A stretch of 62,048 nucleotides of DNA, from the NCBI GenBank assembly GCA_910579955.1, contig CAJTWE010000013.1, positions 1-62,048 of the forward strand, in the 5' to 3' direction. The translations under genes and the position numbers were made by a program. Below are positions 30,250-39,108 of this stretch, piece by piece; positions within the stretch are counted from its first letter, which is position 1; each line of letters starts with the position of its first letter. The notes beneath the pieces are model-generated. The model did not search any database and had not been told where the DNA came from. It saw nothing but the letters and a program-made list of their open reading frames with translations. The stretch is from an uncultured Ruminococcus sp. GTDB lineage: Bacteria > Bacillota > Clostridia > Oscillospirales > Ruminococcaceae.

Positions 30250-32325
30250 ATGAAAAAAATTAGGAAAGGAAAAAGAAGAATATCGGGATTTTTTATGGCT
30301 TTATATACACTTTGGACAGTGTGTTTTTTACCATTTGCTTTAAGTATTAATGTTTATGGAGCAGAACAGAGCGATGTCTTGTCTGATGGAATATTTATAT
30401 ATAGAAAGGTACAAAATCCTGATGGCCTTGTAATTGAAAGCTTTACAGAAGACGCTATAGAAAATTTTTCAGGTGAAATAAAAATACCTGAATCTTATCT
30501 GGATATAAATGTGATAGAAATAGGCAAAGAGGCTTTTGTCGGCAACACGAATATTACAATGGTCAGTGTGTCATCAACTGTTCAGTCGATAGGATCAGAT
30601 GCATTTAAAGACTGCACAAATCTTGCTAATATAATCATTCCAAACGGTGTTCAAAACATTGGGACTTATGCCTTTGCTAATACCGGCATTACAGAAGAGG
30701 TGATTCCGGGAACAGTGACCTTTGTTGGACGAGGCGCATTTATGAATTGCAAAAACCTTACGGATATTACGCTTTGGCAGGGAATTGAATATATAGGCAA
30801 CAGCGCCTTTGCAGGCTGTACGTCGCTCAGAGCTGTAAACATTCCGGAAACTGTTACTGAAATAGGATTTAATGCGTTCAAAGGATGTACAAGCCTTAAA
30901 ACCGCTTCAATAGGGAAAGGTGTTGTAAATCTCCCGGATTATATTTTTCAGGATTGTACAGCCCTTTCAAATGTAAATATAAAGGGCGAGTTATTAAAGA
31001 TAGGCAGGGGTGCATTTAATAAATGTACATCCATTCAAAGTATAGTTATTCCGGATACGGTTACAGAAATAAAGGCTGAGGCATTTCAGTCTTGCAGAAG
31101 CCTTACAGAAATAAACATTCCCGGAAGTGTATGCGATATAGGTGTGAATGCTTTTTTTGATACGTATTTTTACAACAATCTGAGGGCTATGTCTGCTGAA
31201 AGCGATTTTGTTATATATGATGGACGTGTTCTTTTGGGATATTATGGCCATGAAACAGATGTTAATGTGCCTTTTGGAGTTGAGATAATCGGTGGAGGGG
31301 CGTTTTCATATAGTGAGAATATTGAAACTATACGATTGCCTGAAACAGTCATCCGGCTTAGTTCGTATGCCTTTGATAATTTGTTTACCTTGAGTTCCTT
31401 TTCAGGATATGGGAATATTTCATATATAGGAGAATATGCTTTCTGTGATTGTTCATCGCTTATAGATATAACTCTTTCCGGGTCGATTGAGGAAATAAAG
31501 GCAGGTACATTTCTTGGCTGCACATCTCTGCAAAACGTGGAAATAATAGATGGTATACGTGCTGTTAGACAAGACGCATTTGTTGACTGCATAAATCTGC
31601 AAACTGTGACCTTACCGAACAGTGTTGAATATATAGAGACAAATGCATTTGATGAAAATCTTACATGTATAACTGTTAATAATACAGAGTGTATTTTTAA
31701 AGAGAATGCCGTTAATTCTAATACACTGCTCGTAGGATATACCGAATCTACAGCTTATGAATACGCCGTAACAAATGGCAATCCATTTCAGGATATAAGA
31801 AGTCAGTCAACAAGTACAACAGATATTACAACTACCACCATTACTACTACAACTATGGCTTTTACAAGTACAACAAAAGCAACAAATTCAACTGTTTCCA
31901 CATCATCGACAAAGTTTACTACAACCAGCACTTCCACTACTACAATACGAACTACCATGACTACTAAGAATACAATGACTACAACGACAACAATGAGAAC
32001 AATTGCAACTAGTACTAGTTCTTCCACAACGCAAACAACTGAAACTACTGGACCACGTGCGGCAGGAGATATGGATGGTGACGGTGAAGTATCAATAAAT
32101 GATGCGAGTATCATCATGACTTTGTATGCTTATGATTTAGCAAAGCTTCCGGTAGATGAATGGCTGTATGTTTTGGCAGATGTGAATCAAGATGGTGTTG
32201 TAAACATGAGCGATGCAATGTGTATTCTAAAGTACTATGCAAGCTTTTGGGCAGGGCTTACAAGCGACAGCTTTGAAAACTGGCGTATTGTGCATGAAGC
32301 AGCTGTTAAAATTGGTGAATTTTAG
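30250..32325 (+). CDS. Secreted BspA-type LRR protein with Thr-rich linker and dockerin
   Basis: A 691-residue paralogue of the preceding protein. It has a signal peptide (residues 1-~35), about eighteen BspA-type repeats to ~510, a Ser/Thr-rich linker at ~517-602 (runs of TTTIT and STT), and a type I dockerin at ~604-680 with loops DMDGDGEVSINDA and DVNQDGVVNMSDA. The linker is typical of cellulosomal proteins and is probably O-glycosylated. ATG 30250 has GAAGGAG upstream; an earlier in-frame ATG lacks one. It follows the first LRR gene by 62 bases. Confidence 0.94.
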   Translation: MKKIRKGKRRISGFFMALYTLWTVCFLPFALSINVYGAEQSDVLSDGIFIYRKVQNPDGLVIESFTEDAIENFSGEIKIPESYLDINVIEIGKEAFVGNTNITMVSVSSTVQSIGSDAFKDCTNLANIIIPNGVQNIGTYAFANTGITEEVIPGTVTFVGRGAFMNCKNLTDITLWQGIEYIGNSAFAGCTSLRAVNIPETVTEIGFNAFKGCTSLKTASIGKGVVNLPDYIFQDCTALSNVNIKGELLKIGRGAFNKCTSIQSIVIPDTVTEIKAEAFQSCRSLTEINIPGSVCDIGVNAFFDTYFYNNLRAMSAESDFVIYDGRVLLGYYGHETDVNVPFGVEIIGGGAFSYSENIETIRLPETVIRLSSYAFDNLFTLSSFSGYGNISYIGEYAFCDCSSLIDITLSGSIEEIKAGTFLGCTSLQNVEIIDGIRAVRQDAFVDCINLQTVTLPNSVEYIETNAFDENLTCITVNNTECIFKENAVNSNTLLVGYTESTAYEYAVTNGNPFQDIRSQSTSTTDITTTTITTTTMAFTSTTKATNSTVSTSSTKFTTTSTSTTTIRTTMTTKNTMTTTTTMRTIATSTSSSTTQTTETTGPRAAGDMDGDGEVSINDASIIMTLYAYDLAKLPVDEWLYVLADVNQDGVVNMSDAMCILKYYASFWAGLTSDSFENWRIVHEAAVKIGEF

Positions 32326-32352
32326 GAAAATGTAAAAAAAAAGAAAAAATGC

Positions 32353-32427
32353 TTGACAAAGCGTAATGCGAGGTATATAATGAGATGGTATGCGGTACAA
32401 TATTGCATATTATCTCATATTTTTTTT
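32353..32427 (+). promoter_or_regulatory. rpsL promoter overlapping a terminator-like hairpin
   Basis: TTGACA (32353-32358), 17-bp spacer, TATAAT (32376-32381). A 13-bp hairpin TGAGATGGTATGC (32381-32393) / GCATATTATCTCA (32405-32417), with two G-U pairs, then eight Ts (32420-32427) follow directly. The likely start site lies inside the 5' arm, so it could act as a DNA operator, a weak attenuator or a stabilising 5' stem. Confidence 0.65.
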
Positions 32428-32444
32428 GAAAAGGAGGAAGATTA

Positions 32445-32867
32445 ATGCCTACGTTTAATCAGTTGGTACGTAAGGGAAGAAAGATGCTTGAGGACAAGTC
32501 TACTGCCCCAGCACTTCAGAAGGGTTACAATTCTAAGAAGAAGGTAACTACTAACCAGAGCTCACCGCAGAAGAGAGGCGTGTGCACAGCTGTTCGTACA
32601 GCTACACCTAAGAAGCCTAACTCCGCTATGAGAAAGATTGCCAGAGTTAAGCTGACAAATGGTTACGAAGTAACATCTTACATTCCAGGTATCGGTCACA
32701 ATCTGCAGGAGCACAGCGTTGTACTCATCAGAGGCGGACGTGTAAAGGATCTGCCTGGTGTACGTTACCACATCATCAGAGGCGCACTGGATGCACAGGG
32801 TGTTGCAAACAGAATGCAGGCTCGCTCTAAGTACGGTGCTAAGCGCCCGAAGGCTGGCAAGAAGTAA
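32445..32867 (+). CDS. rpsL: 30S ribosomal protein S12
   Basis: A 140-residue decoding-centre protein. Motifs MPTFNQLVRKGR, KKPNSAMRKIARVKLTNG, GIGHNLQEHSVVLIRGGRVKDLPGVRYH are standard. The Lys of the PKKPNS motif and of GRVKDLPG, positions where streptomycin resistance arises, are the wild-type Lys. RBS AAGGAGG. First gene of the str operon. Confidence 0.99.
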   Translation: MPTFNQLVRKGRKMLEDKSTAPALQKGYNSKKKVTTNQSSPQKRGVCTAVRTATPKKPNSAMRKIARVKLTNGYEVTSYIPGIGHNLQEHSVVLIRGGRVKDLPGVRYHIIRGALDAQGVANRMQARSKYGAKRPKAGKK

Positions 32868-32909
32868 GAAATAACTATTGCCAAAACGTAAAAACAGGAC
32901 AATAAGTAC

Positions 32910-33025
32910 CACAGGAAATGTGTGGAGATCATATAGATTGCTGCCGCAGAAGCGGTGGCGCTGCGATGATCCTCTCACTTAGCTCCTGACGGTCGGCGGA
33001 AAAACCGCCTGAACGAGTACCTGTG
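32910..33025 (+). ncRNA. Candidate structured RNA in the rpsL-rpsG spacer
   Basis: The 191-base spacer folds extensively. CACAGG (32910-32915) pairs with CCTGTG (33020-33025) as a closing stem; GATCAT (32927-32932) with ATGATC (32966-32971); inside it an 8-bp stem GCTGCCGC/GCGGTGGC closes an AGAA loop (32940-32959); and GGCGG/CCGCC (32995-33009) closes five As. This position is where E. coli S7 binds its own mRNA, so an autoregulatory site is plausible. Confidence 0.6.
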
Positions 33026-33058
33026 AATTCATGAATTATGTGAAGGAGGGAAGCGAAA

Positions 33059-33529
33059 ATGCCAAGAAGAGGTAAAATCGCAAAGCGTGACGTGCTTGAA
33101 GATCCAATTTACAAATCCAAGCTCGTTACACGTCTGATCAACAATGTAATGATCGACGGTAAGAAGGGTGTCGCTCAGAAAATCGTTTACGGTGCATTTG
33201 ACATCGTAGCTGAGAAGACCGGTAATGACGCACTGGAAATGTTCCAGCAGGCTATGGAAAACGTAATGCCACAGCTTGAAGTAAAGGCTCGCCGTCTCGG
33301 TGGTGCAACATATCAGGTTCCTATGGAAGTTAGACCTGAGCGCCGTCAGACACTGGGTCTGCGCTGGATCACAAAGTATTCCAGACTGCGTAACGAGAGA
33401 ACTATGAAGGAAAGACTGGCCGGCGAGATTCTCGACGCACTTAACAATGTAGGCGGCGCTTGCAAGAAGCGTGACGATACACATAAGATGGCAGAAGCAA
33501 ACAAGGCATTTGCACATTACCGCTGGTAA
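33059..33529 (+). CDS. rpsG: 30S ribosomal protein S7
   Basis: A 156-residue primary 16S rRNA-binding protein of the 30S head. Start MPRRGKIAKRDVLEDPIYKSKLVTRLIN and the tail KRDDTHKMAEANKAFAHYRW are standard. RBS GAAGGAGGG. It lies between rpsL and fusA in the normal str order; in E. coli this protein represses the operon. Confidence 0.99.
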   Translation: MPRRGKIAKRDVLEDPIYKSKLVTRLINNVMIDGKKGVAQKIVYGAFDIVAEKTGNDALEMFQQAMENVMPQLEVKARRLGGATYQVPMEVRPERRQTLGLRWITKYSRLRNERTMKERLAGEILDALNNVGGACKKRDDTHKMAEANKAFAHYRW

Positions 33530-33562
33530 TCGCATCGCTGCGTGAAATAGAGGAGGGTAACT

Positions 33563-35638
33563 ATGGCTAGAGATTGTTCCCTGGAAAATACCAGAAACAT
33601 TGGTATCATGGCGCATATCGACGCTGGTAAGACAACTACAACAGAGCGTATTCTGTTTTATACCGGCGTAAATCACAAAATCGGTGAAACACACGAAGGT
33701 GCGGCTACAATGGACTGGATGGCTCAGGAGCAGGAGAGAGGTATTACCATTACTTCTGCTGCCACAACAGCTTATTGGGCTGGTCACAGACTGAATATTA
33801 TTGATACACCTGGACACGTTGACTTTACTGTAGAAGTAGAGCGTTCACTGCGTGTACTGGATGGTTCTGTAACTGTACTTTGTGCAAAGGGCGGTGTTGA
33901 ACCACAGTCTGAAACTGTATGGCGTCAGGCTGATAAGTATCAGGTTCCAAGAATGGCTTATATCAACAAGATGGACATTATGGGTGCAGACTTCTATAAT
34001 GTTGTTGATATGATGCGTGACAGACTTAAGTGTAATGCTGTTCCTATTCAGCTGCCTATCGGTGCTGAAGATGAATTCAAGGGTATCATCGACCTCGTAG
34101 AGATGAAAGCATACGTTTATTATGATGATCTCGGCAAGGACATCCGTGTTGAGGATATTCCGGAAGACATGGTTGAAAAGGCTGAAGAATATCGTGAATC
34201 TCTGATGGAACACGTTGCTGAACAGGACGATGAACTGATGGAAAAGTATTTCGCAGGTGAAGATATCACTATCGACGAAATTAAGGCTTGCATCAGAAAG
34301 TCTTGTATTGCAAATACAATGGTACCGGTTGTATGCGGTACTTCTTATAGAAATAAGGGCGTTCAGAAGCTTCTGGATGCTATCATAGATTATATGCCGT
34401 CTCCGCTGGACGTACCGGCTATCAAGGGTGTTAACCCTGATACTGATGAGGAAGTTATTTGTCATTCCTCTGATGATGAGCCGTTTGCAGCTCTGGCGTT
34501 TAAGATCGCTACAGACCCGTTCGTTGGTAAGCTCTGCTTCTTCCGTGTATATTCCGGTTCTGTTGAAGCAGGTTCTACTGTACTGAACGCAACAAAGGAT
34601 AACAAGGAGCGTCTTGGACGTATTCTTCAGATGCATGCTAACCACAGAAAGGATATCGAGGTTGTATATGCTGGTGATATCGCTGCTGCTGTTGGCTTGA
34701 AGAATACTACAACAGGTGATACACTCTGTGATGACAAGCATCCTGTAATTCTTGAATCTATGGAATTCCCAGAGCCTGTTATTCAGCTCGCTATCGAGCC
34801 GAAGACAAAGGCTGGTCAGGAAAAGATGGGTATTGCTCTTGCAAAGCTTGCTGAAGAAGACCCAACTTTCCGTACCTATACTGACGAAGAGACAGGTCAG
34901 ACAATTATCGCAGGTATGGGCGAACTCCACCTGGATATTATTGTTGACAGACTTCTCCGTGAGTTTAAGGTAGAAGCAAACGTTGGTGCTCCACAGGTAT
35001 CCTATAAGGAAACTATTAAGGGCAGTGCTGATGTTGATTATAAGTACAAGAAGCAGTCCGGTGGTAGCGGTCAGTACGGTCACGTTAAGATCCGTGTTAA
35101 TCCTAACGAATCCGGTAAGGGCTATGAGTTCAAGAACTCTGTTGTCGGTGGTTCTGTACCTAAGGAATATATTCCTGCTGTTGATGCAGGTATCCGTGGT
35201 GCTATGAAGGCTGGTATCCTTGCTGGTTACGAAGTAGTTGACTGTGTTGTTGAACTGTATGATGGTTCTTACCACGAAGTTGACTCTTCTGAAATGGCAT
35301 TTAAGATCGCGGGTTCTATGGCATTTAAGGAAGCTATGCGTCAGGCAGAGCCGATCCTCATGGAACCTATCATGAAGGTTTCTGTAACTGTTCCGGATGA
35401 TTATACCGGTACTGTAATTGGTGACCTTAGCTCTCGCCGTGGACAGATTCAGGGTCAGGAAGCAAGACCGGGTACTGTTCAGGTAGATGCTCTTGTACCA
35501 CTTTCAGAAATGTTCGGTTACACAAGCGACCTCCGTTCAAATACTCAGGGTCGTGGCCAGTATTCTATGGAACCACATAGCTACATGGAAGTACCAAAGA
35601 ATATTGCAGAAAAGATCATGTCTGCAAGAAAGAAGTAA
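33563..35638 (+). CDS. fusA: Elongation factor G
   Basis: A 691-residue translocation GTPase of normal length. G1 is AHIDAGKTTTTERIL, G3 DTPGHVDF, G4 NKMD. Domain IV carries SGGSGQYGHV, and the C-terminus includes the GDLSSRRGQIQG motif. RBS GAGGAGGG. Confidence 0.99.
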   Translation: MARDCSLENTRNIGIMAHIDAGKTTTTERILFYTGVNHKIGETHEGAATMDWMAQEQERGITITSAATTAYWAGHRLNIIDTPGHVDFTVEVERSLRVLDGSVTVLCAKGGVEPQSETVWRQADKYQVPRMAYINKMDIMGADFYNVVDMMRDRLKCNAVPIQLPIGAEDEFKGIIDLVEMKAYVYYDDLGKDIRVEDIPEDMVEKAEEYRESLMEHVAEQDDELMEKYFAGEDITIDEIKACIRKSCIANTMVPVVCGTSYRNKGVQKLLDAIIDYMPSPLDVPAIKGVNPDTDEEVICHSSDDEPFAALAFKIATDPFVGKLCFFRVYSGSVEAGSTVLNATKDNKERLGRILQMHANHRKDIEVVYAGDIAAAVGLKNTTTGDTLCDDKHPVILESMEFPEPVIQLAIEPKTKAGQEKMGIALAKLAEEDPTFRTYTDEETGQTIIAGMGELHLDIIVDRLLREFKVEANVGAPQVSYKETIKGSADVDYKYKKQSGGSGQYGHVKIRVNPNESGKGYEFKNSVVGGSVPKEYIPAVDAGIRGAMKAGILAGYEVVDCVVELYDGSYHEVDSSEMAFKIAGSMAFKEAMRQAEPILMEPIMKVSVTVPDDYTGTVIGDLSSRRGQIQGQEARPGTVQVDALVPLSEMFGYTSDLRSNTQGRGQYSMEPHSYMEVPKNIAEKIMSARKK

Positions 35639-35688
35639 TGTTTTTTGAAAAAAAGTTTGTTTAAAGTACTATTTTTTCAAAAAAAGAC

Positions 35689-35717
35689 TTGAAATTATTT
35701 TTGAAATCTGATACAAT
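35689..35717 (+). promoter_or_regulatory. tuf promoter
   Basis: TTGAAA (35689-35694), 17-bp spacer, TACAAT (35712-35717), so tuf has its own promoter besides read-through from the str operon. I see no strong terminator between fusA and tuf. Confidence 0.75.
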
Positions 35718-35786
35718 ATAAATAACACGTGTGCTCTGTAAGGACTCACGGTAATTTAGACTATAAAATATAGGAGGAATATTCCA

Positions 35787-36986
35787 ATGGCTAAGGCTAA
35801 ATTTGAAAGAACTAAACCCCATGTAAACATTGGTACCATTGGTCACGTTGACCACGGTAAGACTACTCTGACTGCTGCAATTACTAAGACACTGGCTCTT
35901 AAGGGTCAGGCTCAGTATGAGGCTTACGATATGATCGATAAGGCTCCGGAAGAAAGAGAGCGTGGTATCACAATCAATACTGCTCACGTTGAGTATGAGA
36001 CAGAGGCTCGTCACTACGCTCACGTTGACTGCCCAGGACATGCTGACTATGTTAAGAACATGATCACAGGTGCTGCTCAGATGGACGGCGCTATCCTGGT
36101 AGTTGCTGCTTCTGACGGTCCTATGGCTCAAACTAAGGAGCACATCCTGCTTGCTCGTCAGGTAGGCGTACCAGCAATTGTTGTATTCATGAACAAGGCT
36201 GACCTCGTTGATGACGAAGAGCTGCTGGAACTGGTTGAGATGGATATTCGTGATACACTGAGCGAATATGAGTTCCCTGGTGATGATATTCCGATCGTTA
36301 CAGGTTCTGCTCGTGCTGCTCTGGATGCTCCAGATGATCTGTCCGATCCTGCATATGCACCTATTATCGAACTGATGGATAAGGTTGACGAATATATCCC
36401 AACTCCTGAGAGAGACGACGCTAAGCCGTTCCTGATGCCTGTTGAGGATACAATGACTATCTCTGGTCGTGGTACTGTTGTTACAGGCCGTGTTGAGAGA
36501 GGTAGACTGAATGTTAACGAAACTATCGAAATCGTTGGTCTTTCTGAAGATAAGCTTTCTACAGTTGTAACTGGTATCGAAATGTTCCGTAAGACTCTTG
36601 ACTTTGCTGAAGCTGGCGATAACATCGGTGCTCTGCTCCGTGGTATCACACGTGATCAGGTTGAGCGTGGCCAGGTTCTTTGTAAGCCAGGCTCCATTCA
36701 CCCACATACAAAGTTCACAGGTCAGGTTTACGTTCTGAAGAAGGAAGAAGGCGGCCGTCATACTCCGTTCTTCAACAACTACAGACCACAGTTCTATTTC
36801 AGAACAACTGACGTTACAGGTATCATCACTCTTCCAGAAGGCACAGAAATGTGCACACCTGGCGACAACGTTGCTATGGATGTTGAGCTGATCGCTCCAA
36901 TCGCTATTGAAGAAGGTCTGCGTTTCGCTATACGTGAAGGTGGTAGAACTGTAGGTTCAGGCGTTGTAACTGCTATTAAGGAATAA
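35787..36986 (+). CDS. tuf: Elongation factor Tu
   Basis: A 399-residue GTPase that delivers aminoacyl-tRNA to the ribosome. G1 GHVDHGKTTLTAAI, G3 DCPGHADYVKNMITGAAQMDGAILVV and G4 NKADLV are intact. Length normal. RBS TAGGAGG. Confidence 0.99.
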   Translation: MAKAKFERTKPHVNIGTIGHVDHGKTTLTAAITKTLALKGQAQYEAYDMIDKAPEERERGITINTAHVEYETEARHYAHVDCPGHADYVKNMITGAAQMDGAILVVAASDGPMAQTKEHILLARQVGVPAIVVFMNKADLVDDEELLELVEMDIRDTLSEYEFPGDDIPIVTGSARAALDAPDDLSDPAYAPIIELMDKVDEYIPTPERDDAKPFLMPVEDTMTISGRGTVVTGRVERGRLNVNETIEIVGLSEDKLSTVVTGIEMFRKTLDFAEAGDNIGALLRGITRDQVERGQVLCKPGSIHPHTKFTGQVYVLKKEEGGRHTPFFNNYRPQFYFRTTDVTGIITLPEGTEMCTPGDNVAMDVELIAPIAIEEGLRFAIREGGRTVGSGVVTAIKE

Positions 36987-37014
36987 TTTAATAATAATTA
37001 ATTCTTAAAATAAG

Positions 37015-37053
37015 AGAGGAAGTAAGTTTTTCTTACTTCCTCTTTATTTTTTT
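37015..37053 (+). terminator. Rho-independent terminator of tuf
   Basis: A 12-bp perfect hairpin AGAGGAAGTAAG / CTTACTTCCTCT with TTATTTTTTT tail. Confidence 0.94.
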
Positions 37054-37131
37054 ATAAAGCTGTTGTTAAAAACGCACAAAAAATTGGGAAAATCTTCGGT
37101 ATTCTTTTATTGCAATTTCTCTTATGGATTA

Positions 37132-37206
37132 TTGATTTTTTTGTAGAGATAGTGTATAATAAATATACAGTGGTGAAAAGTGGTGTATTGTGCCCTGATG
37201 TGGGCG
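37132..37206 (+). promoter_or_regulatory. dcw promoter with MraZ-box repeats
   Basis: TTGATT (37132-37137), 17-bp spacer, TATAAT (37155-37160). Four GTG-starting units follow at exactly 10-bp spacing (37170, 37180, 37190, 37200): GTGGTGAAAA, GTGGTGTATT, GTGCCCTGAT, GTGGGCGGAA, the third being degenerate. Ten-bp-spaced GTGG repeats are the known binding site of MraZ, so autoregulation is expected. Confidence 0.82.
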
Positions 37207-37255
37207 GAAAATGAGGCCGCTTCCCCCTGTTAACCTTAGAAAGGCGGAGAGTATA

Positions 37256-37684
37256 GTGGCATCATTAATGGGTACATATTACCATAATATTGATGGCAAG
37301 GGCAGAATTAACTTCCCTACTAAGCTCCGTGAGGTTCTAGGTGTGCCTTTTTATGTTACCAGAAGTATTGATTCTCCTTGCCTTACTGTTTATTCACAGG
37401 AAGAGTGGGATAAGTTGTCAGAGAAAGTTGCTGCGTTGCCTTCTTCTAAATCAGGAAAAATAGAACGCTGGCTCTATTCAGGTGCAGCTGAATTGAAACC
37501 CGATAAGCAGGGACGTGTCCTTTTGTCTCAAGAGCTGCGTGATTTTGCTGGGCTTGATAAGGACATTGTTATAATTGGTGCTAATAATAAGGCTGAGATT
37601 TGGGATAAAATACGTTGGAACGAGATGAATGCGTCTATTGATATGGATGATCTTCTTGAAACAATGGCGGGACTCGGCTTTTAA
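37256..37684 (+). CDS. mraZ: Transcriptional regulator MraZ
   Basis: A 142-residue double-AbrB-fold regulator that heads the dcw cluster and represses it. Motifs GTYYHNIDGKGRINFPTKLRE and the second-repeat DKQGRVLLSQELRDFAGL are clear. I chose GTG 37256 with AGGCGGAGA about 6 bases upstream; ATG 37268 is an alternative, and ATG 37211 is not supported. Confidence 0.94.
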   Translation: MASLMGTYYHNIDGKGRINFPTKLREVLGVPFYVTRSIDSPCLTVYSQEEWDKLSEKVAALPSSKSGKIERWLYSGAAELKPDKQGRVLLSQELRDFAGLDKDIVIIGANNKAEIWDKIRWNEMNASIDMDDLLETMAGLGF

Positions 37685-37693
37685 GGCGGTGAC

Positions 37694-38620
37694 ATGATGG
37701 AATTTGTACATATACCTGTTCTTCTTGATGAAGTTCTGGCTAGTCTTGATATAAAACCGGATGGCATTTATGTTGACGGAACTGTAGGCGGCGCAGGACA
37801 TTCAAAAGAAATAGCAAAGCAGCTTTCTGAAAAGGGACTTTTGATTGGTCTTGACCGAGATCCTGATGCTGTGAAAGTTGCAAGCGAGAGGCTGAAAGGG
37901 CTTCCTGCTAAGATTTTTCACTGTAATTATGATGAAATGCAGACGGTTCTTGATGAACTTGAAATCACAGGCGTTGACGGTATTCTTATGGATTTGGGCG
38001 TTTCTTCGCACCAGCTTGATACAGGTGACAGAGGATTCTCTTATCATGTGGATGCCCGTCTTGATATGCGAATGAGTCAGACCGGACTTAGTGCAGAGGA
38101 TATTGTCAATACATGGTCAGAGGCAGCTATTGCTAAGATCTTGTTTGAGTATGGCGAAGAGAAGTTTGCACGAAGCATTGCAAGAAAAATTGTAGAAGCT
38201 CGTGAGATTCAACCCATAAAGACTACTCTACAGCTTGCTGAGCTTGTTAAGAGTGGAGTACCACAAAAGGTGCGCAGAGAAAAAAATCCCTGTAAAAAAA
38301 CATTTCAGGCGATCCGAATTGCTGTAAACGGCGAGTTTGAGCATTTGGAAAGAGGTCTGGAGGCAGCTTTTGGCTGCTTGAAACCCGGAGGCAGATTGGC
38401 AGTTATAACTTTCCATTCACTGGAGGATCGCATTGTAAAAAAACAATTCAAAAAATGGTGTACAGGCTGTATATGTCCACCCGATTTTCCACAGTGTGTA
38501 TGCGGCAGAGAACCGGAGGGTGAGCTTGTTAATCGAAAGCCTATTGTTGCCGGAGATTTAGAGCTTACTATGAATATTCGCAGCCGCAGTGCTAAGCTAA
38601 GGGTGATAGAGAGGAGATAA
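37694..38620 (+). CDS. rsmH: 16S rRNA (cytosine1402-N4)-methyltransferase
   Basis: A 308-residue SAM methyltransferase. Motifs FVHIPVLLDEVL, DGTVGGAGHS, GILMDLGVSSHQLD and GGRLAVITFHSLEDRIVK are standard. It has AAGGCGGTGA upstream and follows mraZ by 9 bases; tandem ATGs at 37694 and 37697 leave a one-residue ambiguity. Confidence 0.97.
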   Translation: MMEFVHIPVLLDEVLASLDIKPDGIYVDGTVGGAGHSKEIAKQLSEKGLLIGLDRDPDAVKVASERLKGLPAKIFHCNYDEMQTVLDELEITGVDGILMDLGVSSHQLDTGDRGFSYHVDARLDMRMSQTGLSAEDIVNTWSEAAIAKILFEYGEEKFARSIARKIVEAREIQPIKTTLQLAELVKSGVPQKVRREKNPCKKTFQAIRIAVNGEFEHLERGLEAAFGCLKPGGRLAVITFHSLEDRIVKKQFKKWCTGCICPPDFPQCVCGREPEGELVNRKPIVAGDLELTMNIRSRSAKLRVIERR

Positions 38621-38628
38621 TCTGTATT

Positions 38629-39108
38629 ATGGCTGAGCAGCATAAAGATATAATGGCTGAGACAGCCACCGCAGATAATGCTTCAACTAATAAAATAAAA
38701 GATAAAGACTCAAAGAGAAGGATATTTTATATTACACCTCAAAAAAGAGGGCAGGCTCTTAAAATTCTTATTGTAAGTGCTTTCGCTCTGGTCTTATTCT
38801 TTTTGGTAATAAATAGTTATGTCCAGCTAAACGAGGTTTATTCTGATATTTCATCTGCAAGTACGGAGCTTAATGAATTGAAAAGCGATAACGTTCGTAT
38901 GCAGACGGAGCTTGAGGGTCAGGCATCTATAAGAAATATCAAGCAGTATGCCGAGGAAAGACTCGGACTTCAAAAGATGGCACAGTCTCAGATACAGTAT
39001 ATTCAAATTCAAACTGAGGATGAGGTAATCGTAGAAGAGCCGGAACAGAATGTATTTATTAAAATAAAACGATGGTTCGTTGATTTGATAGAATATCTTC
39101 GTGGATAG
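38629..39108 (+). CDS. ftsL: FtsL-like division protein
   Basis: A 159-residue bitopic protein: a charged cytoplasmic N-terminus (~47 residues), one membrane helix (ILIVSAFALVLFFLVINSYV), a coiled coil with YSDISSASTELNELKSDNVRM, and YAEERLGLQKM, the conserved FtsL/DivIC-type end. It has a longer acidic C-terminal extension than usual. Position between rsmH and the PBP gene confirms the call; sequence alone is weak in this family. Confidence 0.85.
   Translation: MAEQHKDIMAETATADNASTNKIKDKDSKRRIFYITPQKRGQALKILIVSAFALVLFFLVINSYVQLNEVYSDISSASTELNELKSDNVRMQTELEGQASIRNIKQYAEERLGLQKMAQSQIQYIQIQTEDEVIVEEPEQNVFIKIKRWFVDLIEYLRG

Noticed and set aside
29100..31640. Tandem repeats considered as CRISPR or DNA satellite
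   Set aside because: The periodicity comes from ~23-residue BspA-type protein repeats that vary in DNA sequence; there are no identical direct repeats with spacers.
31803..32117. Valine-rich antisense frame opposite the Thr-rich linker
   Set aside because: It is simply the complement of the ACN-rich Thr linker of the LRR-dockerin gene.
28853..32325. Horizontally acquired island
   Set aside because: No integrase, tRNA target, terminal repeats or transposase is seen, and promoter and ribosome-binding style match the neighbours.
33845..35275. 476-codon open frame antisense to fusA
   Set aside because: It lies wholly inside fusA, has no ribosome-binding site or recognisable domain, and arises from the codon bias of a highly expressed gene.
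35661..36761. 366-codon open frame antisense to tuf
   Set aside because: Same cause as the fusA shadow; it is antisense to a conserved gene and its translation is low-complexity Ser/Cys-rich.
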